From: Alphaproteobacteria bacterium
GTDB lineage: Bacteria > Pseudomonadota > Alphaproteobacteria > JAEULC01
Assembly (NCBI GenBank): GCA_020851015.1
Contig: JADZDN010000379.1
Location: 1 to 12,160, forward strand
Length of the DNA: 12,160 bases
Direction of reading: 5' to 3'
Both the position numbers and the translations under genes were made by a program. Below are positions 7,839 through 12,160 of this stretch, piece by piece; the stretch's first letter is position 1, and every line of letters starts with the position of its first letter. Below the pieces are notes generated by a model that saw only the letters and a program-made list of their open reading frames with translations, was not told the origin of the DNA and did no database searches.

Positions 7839-8605
7839 GGCGGACCGCCGGACCGGAGCTGGGTGCGGACCGCCGAAAGCCAGGCGCGAACGCCGGCCGC
7901 TCCCTCGGCGAAGGACGTCCCGACCTGGATTCCAAGGCCGCCCAACGCGTGGGCGGCGCGGATGCCGTCCTCGTCCGTCACGTCGTCGCCGATGAAGACC
8001 GGCACGCGCCCCGCCATGGGCGGATCGCGCATCAGCCGGCGCACCGCCATTCCCTTGTCGATGCCCCGCGGGCGGATCTCCCAGGCCATATCGGCGGCGG
8101 AAAGAACGAATGCGTCCCCGCGCTCGCAGACCAGGTCGTGCATGATGGCCCGCAGCGCGGGCGCCGCCGCCGGCGCCAGCCGATAGTGCACCGCGATCGC
8201 CGAGGCTTTCTGCTCCACGAGAACCCCCTGGAATCGGACGCCGAGCGCGGCCAGCGCGTTGCGCCACGCCATCGGGATCAGCGGCGGATCGGCGGATTCC
8301 ACCTGCCCGGAAATGAGCCGGCAATAAGCCCCGTGCTCGCCCGCCGCCACCGGCCGCCAGGGCGCCAGCAGGGCATCGATCTGGTCGAGCGACCGCCCGC
8401 TGACGATCGCCAGCGCTCCCGCCAGCGCCGCCTCGATGTCGCGTAGTATCGCAACCAGGCCGGGCGGCGCCGTGACCAAATCGGGCCGGGCCGCCAAGTC
8501 CAGCAAGGTGCCGTCCAGGTCGAGGAACAACGCCCAGCGGTCACTGGGCGACGGAAGCCGGTTCATCTCGTCGAAGGGAACGCGCCATCCCGGCGCGCGT
8601 TCCAT
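7835..8605 (-). CDS. otsB: Trehalose-6-phosphate phosphatase (HAD superfamily)
   Basis: A 256-residue HAD phosphatase that dephosphorylates trehalose-6-phosphate to trehalose in the cytoplasm, the step after OtsA. All four HAD motifs are present: DLDGT (29-33, nucleophile D29 and acid D31), SGRS (69-72), K184 in RPRGIDKG, and the metal site GDDVTDED (206-213). GEHGAY (89-94) and EIRPRGIDKG match the OtsB cap/core junction. Length is close to E. coli OtsB (266). Two starts are possible: ATG at 8605, only 2 bp after the preceding stop codon and thus well placed for coupling, or ATG at 8566, giving 243 residues. Neither has a well-spaced ribosome binding site. The long upstream extension to 8992 is antisense-type reading through the nicotinamidase. 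Confidence 0.93.
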   Translation of the reverse strand: MERAPGWRVPFDEMNRLPSPSDRWALFLDLDGTLLDLAARPDLVTAPPGLVAILRDIEAALAGALAIVSGRSLDQIDALLAPWRPVAAGEHGAYCRLISGQVESADPPLIPMAWRNALAALGVRFQGVLVEQKASAIAVHYRLAPAAAPALRAIMHDLVCERGDAFVLSAADMAWEIRPRGIDKGMAVRRLMRDPPMAGRVPVFIGDDVTDEDGIRAAHALGGLGIQVGTSFAEGAAGVRAWLSAVRTQLRSGGPP

Positions 8606-8607
8606 GC

Positions 8608-9234
8608 CTACCGCGTCAAGTCGCCGGTCGAAAGGCGACGCACCCCGGCGGCGACCATGTCGTTCCAGGCGCGAGCCAGGGAGCCGTCCAGATCGATCGC
8701 CCGGCAGGCATCCTCGATCACCACTGTCTCGAACCCGGCTGCGGCGGCGTCCTTGGCCGACCAGCAGACGCAGAAGTCCGTCGCCAACCCCGCCATGAAC
8801 ACGCGGGTAAGGCCTCGCTGCTTCAGATAGGCTTCGAGCCCGGTCGGCGTGCGACGGTCGGCTTCGTAGAGCGCCGAATAGCTGTCGACGCCGGCATGGA
8901 ATCCCTTGCGGAGGACGAGTTGCGCGCGGGTAAGCGCCAGGTCTTTGTGCAGCGCCGCGCCCGGCGTGCCCTGCACGCAGTGGTCGGGCCACAGGACCTG
9001 ATCGCCATAGGGGAGGCGGATCGTCTCGAACGGCTTGCGTCCGGGATGCGCCGAGGCGAAGGAGGCATGGCCCGGCGGGTGCCAGTCCTGCGTCAGCACC
9101 ACGTTCGCGAACATCGCGGCGAGGCGGTTTATCACCGGCACCACCGCGTCGCCGTCCGGCACCGGCAGACCGCCGCCCGGCATGAAATCGTACTGCAGGT
9201 CGATGGCGACGAGGACGCTGCGTTCGTCGATCAT
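8608..9234 (-). CDS. pncA: Nicotinamidase, cytoplasmic copy
   Basis: A 208-residue isochorismatase-fold amidase that hydrolyses nicotinamide to nicotinate and ammonia, feeding NAD salvage (pyrazinamide is the usual side substrate of the family). The catalytic triad is D12 (AIDLQYDF), K110 (LRKGFH) and C155 (GLATDFCV). The metal site is D50 and H52 (TQDWH), H56 (PPGH) and H85 (WPDHCVQG). No signal peptide is seen. It aligns without gaps to the neighbouring exported paralogue over 201 residues with about 136 identities by hand count. It begins 13 bp after that gene and ends 2 bp before otsB, so it is very probably co-transcribed with both. The ATG at 9234 puts D12 at the usual position; the ribosome binding site is poor. 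Confidence 0.94.
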   Translation of the reverse strand: MIDERSVLVAIDLQYDFMPGGGLPVPDGDAVVPVINRLAAMFANVVLTQDWHPPGHASFASAHPGRKPFETIRLPYGDQVLWPDHCVQGTPGAALHKDLALTRAQLVLRKGFHAGVDSYSALYEADRRTPTGLEAYLKQRGLTRVFMAGLATDFCVCWSAKDAAAAGFETVVIEDACRAIDLDGSLARAWNDMVAAGVRRLSTGDLTR

Positions 9235-9247
9235 CGCCGCGCGATGC

Positions 9248-9976
9248 CTATGCCCCCAGGTCGCCGGAGGCGATCCGGTGCACGCCCGCCTTCTTCATCT
9301 GGGCCCAGGCCTTGGCGACCGAGCCGTTCAGATCGATGCCGCGGCAGGCATCCTCGATCACGTAGGTCTGGAAGCCGGCCTTGCGCGCGTCGAGCGCGGT
9401 CCACGCGACGCAGAAATCCGTCGCCAGGCCGCAGACGAACACGCGGCTGATGCCGCGGCCCTTCAGGTACTCGGCAAGTCCGGTCGAGGTCTTGCGGTCG
9501 GCCTCCTTGAAGGCGGAGTAGCTGTCGACATCCTTGTGGAATCCCTTGCGGATGACGAGCTGCGCCTGCGGGATCGACAAGTCCTTGTTGAGCGCGGCGC
9601 CGTCCGTGCCCTGGACGCAATGATCGGGCCACAGCGTCTGCTGGCCATACGGCAGCTTGATCTGCTCGAACGGCTTCTTTCCCGGATGCGCGGACGCGAA
9701 GGAGACGTGGCCGGGCGTGTGCCAGTCCTGGGTCAAGACGACGTTCTCGAAACCCTTCGCGATCTTGTTGATCACCGGCACGATCTCGTCGCCCTGCTTG
9801 ACCGCCAGGCTGCCGCCGGGCGTGAAGCAGTTCTGCACGTCGACGACGATGAGCGCGCTGGCGGCGTTGGGCTTTAGCTTCGCGGCGGCCGCCTGCGCGA
9901 AGGCGCGCGGCGCGACGGCGAGCAGAGTTGCGGAACCAAGGCCGGCGAGAAGCAGGCGGCGGTCGAAACTGGTCAT
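9248..9976 (-). CDS. Nicotinamidase with twin-arginine signal peptide (exported copy)
   Basis: A 242-residue paralogue of the adjacent PncA with an extra N-terminus: MTSFDRRLLLAGLGSATLLA then VAPRAFA, a twin-arginine signal (R6-R7, hydrophobic core, likely cleavage after A27). Mature nicotinamidase sequence starts near residue 40 and keeps the triad D46, K144 and C189 and metal ligands D84, H86, H90 and H119. Export of a metal-containing enzyme through Tat in folded form is plausible, so it would act on nicotinamide in the periplasm. The ATG at 9976 has a GGGGGA ribosome binding site 7 nt upstream. The frame runs on to 10153, but a start there would bury the signal peptide and pass through a hairpin. 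It is the first gene of the probable nicotinamidase-trehalose operon. Enzyme family is secure; export is inferred from the signal. Confidence 0.9.
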   Translation of the reverse strand: MTSFDRRLLLAGLGSATLLAVAPRAFAQAAAAKLKPNAASALIVVDVQNCFTPGGSLAVKQGDEIVPVINKIAKGFENVVLTQDWHTPGHVSFASAHPGKKPFEQIKLPYGQQTLWPDHCVQGTDGAALNKDLSIPQAQLVIRKGFHKDVDSYSAFKEADRKTSTGLAEYLKGRGISRVFVCGLATDFCVAWTALDARKAGFQTYVIEDACRGIDLNGSVAKAWAQMKKAGVHRIASGDLGA

Positions 9977-9998
9977 GGCGCGATCCCCCGATCCAGGC

Positions 9999-10021
9999 GG
10001 CGCGATCGCGGCGATCGCGCC
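9999..10021. repeat. Perfect 23-bp palindrome upstream of the exported nicotinamidase
   Basis: Left arm GGCGCGATCGC (9999-10009) and right arm GCGATCGCGCC (10011-10021) are exact reverse complements around a single central base. It lies 22 bp upstream of the ATG, just before the GGGGGA ribosome binding site. It could be an operator for a dimeric repressor or, in RNA, a hairpin near the ribosome binding site. GCGATCGC octamers are also common in GC-rich genomes, so function is unproven. Confidence 0.6.
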
Positions 10022-10070
10022 AATGCGCGCCGGGAACGCTAGCACCCTGCGCGCGGCGCCGAAACAGGAA

Positions 10071-10099
10071 CGGCGGAGCACCGTCATGATGCTCCGCCG
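10071..10099 (-). terminator. Perfect 10-bp hairpin, possible terminator or leader attenuator
   Basis: CGGCGGAGCA (10071-10080) and TGCTCCGCCG (10090-10099) pair perfectly around a 9-nt loop. On the minus strand the stem is followed by TTCCTGTTTC, only moderately T-rich; on the plus strand by CCCGTTTGCG. It could end transcripts coming from the formate dehydrogenase gene 280 bp upstream, or act within a long leader of the nicotinamidase operon. The structure is certain; the role is a guess. Confidence 0.4.
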
Positions 10100-10270
10100 C
10101 CCGTTTGCGCAAGGACGACCTTCCTGACGTCCCGCTGGCCTTGCCTCCTTCATGGCGGCCGGCCCGACAGCACCGTCGCCTTCATGGCGCTGCGCTGCCG
10201 ATCGTCATTCCTTCGCGGCGACGCTAGGCTGTTAACCTTAACAATTCACTAAGGAGGGGCTAGCAACATC

Positions 10271-10339
10271 TTGGATTCATGGACGTTCCGGGCTTATCCA
10301 CAAAACCGGAAGCGCATCTACCAAATATTGAATAAATGA
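10271..10339 (+). CDS. Possible 22-codon small ORF with strong Shine-Dalgarno
   Basis: AAGGAGGGG (10251-10259) is a near-perfect anti-16S match, and 11 nt later a TTG opens a 22-codon frame ending at TGA 10337-10339. The peptide would begin LDSWTFRAYPQNRKR and end IYQILNK, basic and without a membrane segment. An ATG at 10279 in another frame gives 18 codons but lies 19 nt from the Shine-Dalgarno. There is no plus-strand gene downstream in the window for it to lead, and no clear promoter. I do not recognise it; it may be chance. Confidence 0.15.
   Translation: MDSWTFRAYPQNRKRIYQILNK
10294..10302 (+). promoter_or_regulatory. Single perfect DnaA-box 9-mer
   Basis: TTATCCACA matches the strong DnaA-box consensus TTATNCACA exactly and lies in the AT-richer patch of the intergenic region. 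Only one box is seen, no second clear copy is nearby, and none of the genes usually next to an alphaproteobacterial origin is present. A regulatory or DnaA-titration role is possible; chance is also possible. Confidence 0.25.
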
Positions 10340-10378
10340 TGCTGGTTCGCGCAAGGCGTTGTGGACCGGCCGTGAGCG

Positions 10379-12160
10379 CTACTCGGCCGCCCGCACGGCG
10401 GGCGACGCGCGCTCGACCCGCGCGGCGCAGTATTTGAACTCGGGGATCTTGCCGAGCGGATCGAGCTGCGGGCTGGTCAATAGGTTGGCGGCGGCCTCGG
10501 CATAGCAGAACGGGATGAAGACCATGCCGCTGGGCACGGCCCCGTCCACGCGCACCGACAATTCGATGGAGCCGCGCCGGGTCGACACGCGGATCGTGTC
10601 GCCGCCCTTGACGCCGAACCGCTGGAGATCGTCGGGCGACAGGCAGGCGATCGCCGAGGGTTCGATCGAGTCGAGCACCGAGGCGCGGCGCGTCATGGCG
10701 CCGGTATGCCAATGCTCGAGCTGGCGGCCCGTGGTCAGCACCATCGGGTATTCGTCGTCCACGGGCTCGCCCGGCCCGTGATAGATCGCCGGCACCAGCT
10801 TGCCGCGCTTGCTGGCGGTGGGGAAGCCGTCGCCGAACACGATGTCGCGCCCGGGCTGGTCGGGCGCCGGACACGGATAGGTGACGGCGCTCTCGCGCTC
10901 CAGCCGGTCCCAGGTGATGTTGGCGAGCGAGGGCATCACCCCGGCCATCTCGGCGAACACCTCGTGCGGCCCGGCATAGCGCCAGCCAAGCCCCATGCCC
11001 TGCGCGATCTGCTGGATGATCGCCCAGTCCGGGCGCGCCTCGCCGGGCAGCGGCAAGGCGCGGCGGCCCATCTGGACCTGGCGGTTGGTGTTGGTGACCG
11101 TGCCGTCCTTCTCGGGCCAGGCCGAGGCCGGCAGCACGACGTCGGCATGATAGGCGGTCTCGGTAAGGAAGATGTCCTGCACCACCAGGTGCTCGAGCCT
11201 GGCCAACGCCTCGCGCGCGTGATGCGCGTCGGGGTCCGACATGGCCGGGTTCTCGCCCATGATGTACATGGCGCGGATCTCGTCGCGCAGGATCGCGCCG
11301 ACGATCTCGACCACGGTCAGGCCGCGCTTGGGATCGAGCGTGGTTCCCCAGGCCTTCTCGAAGGCGCCGCGGATATCGGCATTCTCGACCGAGCGGTAGT
11401 CGGGAAACACCATCGGGATCAGCCCGGCGTCGCTGGCGCCCTGGACGTTGTTCTGGCCGCGCAGGGGATGCAGGCCCGTGCCGGGCCGGCCGACCTGGCC
11501 CGTCGTCAGCGCCAGCGCGATCAGGCAGCGCGCATTGTCGGTGCCGTGAACCGACTGCGAGACGCCCATGCCCCAGAAGATGATCGAGGCCTGCGAGCGG
11601 GCGTAGAGCCGCGCCACCTCGCGGATCTTCGCGGCCGGAATGCCGCATTCCGGTTCCATCGCCTCGGGCGGGAAGGCCTTCACGTGCGCCTTCAGCGCTT
11701 CGAAATTCTCGGTGAAGGCCTGGACGTATTGCTGGTCGTACAGCCCCTCTTCCATGATCACGTGGAGCATGGCGTTGAGCAGCGCCACGTCCTTGTTTGG
11801 CTTGAACTGCAGCATGTGCGTGGCGTGGCGCTTCAGCGCCTGGCCGCGCGGGTCCATCACGATCAGCTTGGCACCGCGCTTGGCGGCCTGCTTGAAATAG
11901 GTCGCGGCGACCGGGTGGTTTTCGGTCGGGTTGGCGCCGATGACGATGATGACCTCGGCGTCCTGGCAGGCGGTGAAGGGCGCGGTCACGGCCGCCGAGC
12001 CGATGCCGTCCATCAAGGCCGCGACCGACGAGGCGTGGCACAGCCGCGTGCAGTGGTCGACGTTGTTGGTGTGGAAGCCGGTGCGCACCAGCTTCTGGAA
12101 CAGGTAGGCCTCCTCGTTCGAGCCCTTGGCCGAACCGAAGCCGGCCAGGCCCTTGCCGCC
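10379..12160 (-). CDS. fdhF: Formate dehydrogenase alpha subunit, C-terminal part (cut by window edge)
   Basis: The last 593 residues of a molybdopterin oxidoreductase; the N-terminus, including iron-sulfur domains, lies beyond the right edge. The active-site segment NNVDHCTRLCHASSVAA has cysteine (visible residue 41) followed by histidine at the place where E. coli FdhF has selenocysteine U140 and H141, so this is a Cys-type enzyme. RGQNNVQGASDAG (visible R234 onward) matches the FdhF R333 region that orients formate. The C-terminal molybdopterin dinucleotide-binding domain is present (YPMVLTTGRQLEHWHTGAMTRRA). The closing LDPLGKIPEFKYCAARVERA resembles FdsA/FdhA of soluble NAD-dependent formate dehydrogenases, which oxidise formate to CO2 and need beta and gamma partners not seen here. 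It appears to be the last gene of its operon; no fdsC/fdhD or fdsD follows. Confidence 0.92.
   Translation of the reverse strand, partial: GGKGLAGFGSAKGSNEEAYLFQKLVRTGFHTNNVDHCTRLCHASSVAALMDGIGSAAVTAPFTACQDAEVIIVIGANPTENHPVAATYFKQAAKRGAKLIVMDPRGQALKRHATHMLQFKPNKDVALLNAMLHVIMEEGLYDQQYVQAFTENFEALKAHVKAFPPEAMEPECGIPAAKIREVARLYARSQASIIFWGMGVSQSVHGTDNARCLIALALTTGQVGRPGTGLHPLRGQNNVQGASDAGLIPMVFPDYRSVENADIRGAFEKAWGTTLDPKRGLTVVEIVGAILRDEIRAMYIMGENPAMSDPDAHHAREALARLEHLVVQDIFLTETAYHADVVLPASAWPEKDGTVTNTNRQVQMGRRALPLPGEARPDWAIIQQIAQGMGLGWRYAGPHEVFAEMAGVMPSLANITWDRLERESAVTYPCPAPDQPGRDIVFGDGFPTASKRGKLVPAIYHGPGEPVDDEYPMVLTTGRQLEHWHTGAMTRRASVLDSIEPSAIACLSPDDLQRFGVKGGDTIRVSTRRGSIELSVRVDGAVPSGMVFIPFCYAEAAANLLTSPQLDPLGKIPEFKYCAARVERASPAVRAAE

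Larger units (their letters stand above)
9977..10378. other. Intergenic region between the formate dehydrogenase and nicotinamidase genes
   Basis: About 400 bp without a recognisable protein gene. It must contain the 3' end of the formate dehydrogenase transcript and probably the promoter of the nicotinamidase-trehalose operon, both on the minus strand. The part next to the nicotinamidase is GC-rich and holds a perfect 23-bp palindrome and a perfect 10-bp hairpin. A weak minus-strand promoter candidate is TTTCGG-N17-TAGCGT with its -10 at 10036-10041. The part 10229-10340 is clearly richer in A and T and holds a GTTAA-CC-TTAAC inverted repeat (10231-10242), a Shine-Dalgarno-like AAGGAGGGG and a perfect DnaA-box 9-mer. 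No clear terminator follows the formate dehydrogenase stop codon. Confidence 0.6.

Noticed and set aside
6054..8186. A 710-codon open frame on the plus strand opposite the GH15 gene
   Set aside because: It is an antisense shadow caused by high GC at third codon positions: R/A/G/H-rich, no domain pattern, and the minus strand has a clear GH15 protein with catalytic motifs.
7835..8992. Possible nicotinamidase-phosphatase fusion from the long frame upstream of otsB
   Set aside because: The upstream part of the frame is in a different frame from the nicotinamidase, reads as random R/G-rich sequence and has no domain; the genes are separate, with adjacent stop and start.
9977..10153. N-terminal extension of the exported nicotinamidase to a start at 10153
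   Set aside because: It would place 59 residues before a clear twin-arginine signal peptide and translate through the hairpin and palindrome; the ATG at 9976 has a well-spaced GGGGGA ribosome binding site.
10229..10340. Replication origin
   Set aside because: Only one DnaA box, no cluster of boxes and no origin-associated genes nearby; the single 9-mer and AT-richer patch are not enough.
10379..12160. Selenocysteine formate dehydrogenase
   Set aside because: The active-site position aligned to E. coli U140 reads as a normal cysteine codon in the LCHASS segment; there is no in-frame UGA.
1..12160. Defence system, CRISPR array, mobile element or phage genes
   Set aside because: I looked for repeat-spacer periodicity, transposase or integrase motifs, tRNA-like ends and terminal inverted repeats and saw none; all intact genes are metabolic or transport families.

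Overview
The window is GC-rich chromosomal DNA from a bacterium. Codon use, the fused indolepyruvate oxidoreductase, the DctQ-DctM-DctP layout and the promoter types suggest an alphaproteobacterium, perhaps Rhodospirillales- or Hyphomicrobiales-like; this is an inference from style, not from a marker gene. I see no rRNA, tRNA, CRISPR array, insertion sequence or phage gene. Two genes are cut by the window edges.

Left part (1-3564, all minus strand). The first 149 residues of an indolepyruvate:ferredoxin oxidoreductase lie at the left edge, behind a readable sigma-70 type promoter. Before it comes a complete TRAP uptake operon, transcribed dctQ-dctM-dctP, that ends in a perfect 10-bp hairpin followed by a T-rich run. 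Upstream of dctQ is a close match to the sigma-54 (RpoN) -24/-12 element, with spacing that fits a short leader and a good ribosome binding site.

Middle (3705-4694, plus strand). One sugar-nucleotide epimerase of the UDP-glucuronate 4-epimerase type is read divergently from the TRAP operon. It has its own TTGAAA-N17-TAGATT promoter and runs head-on into otsA with only 4 bp between the stop codons.

Right-middle (4699-9976, minus strand). Five tightly packed genes form a probable operon, in transcription order: a nicotinamidase with a twin-arginine signal peptide, a cytoplasmic nicotinamidase paralogue, trehalose-6-phosphate phosphatase (otsB), a GH15 glucoamylase/trehalase-like hydrolase, and trehalose-6-phosphate synthase (otsA). 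Gaps are 13 bp and 2 bp, then a 4-bp ATGA overlap, then a 13-bp overlap. The trehalose genes would make trehalose from UDP-glucose and glucose-6-phosphate. The GH15 enzyme may recycle it or process an alpha-glucan. The nicotinamidases would convert nicotinamide to nicotinate for NAD salvage in two compartments.

Right edge (10379-12160, minus strand). The C-terminal 593 residues of a cysteine-type molybdopterin formate dehydrogenase alpha subunit. Between it and the nicotinamidases lies about 400 bp of non-coding DNA with a perfect 23-bp palindrome, a perfect 10-bp hairpin, and an AT-richer patch carrying a strong Shine-Dalgarno-like sequence, a possible 22-codon ORF and one perfect DnaA-box 9-mer.

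Most genes belong to familiar families. The items most worth a second look are the RpoN promoter of the TRAP operon, the cytoplasmic/exported nicotinamidase pair fused into a trehalose operon, and the structured spacer upstream of that operon.
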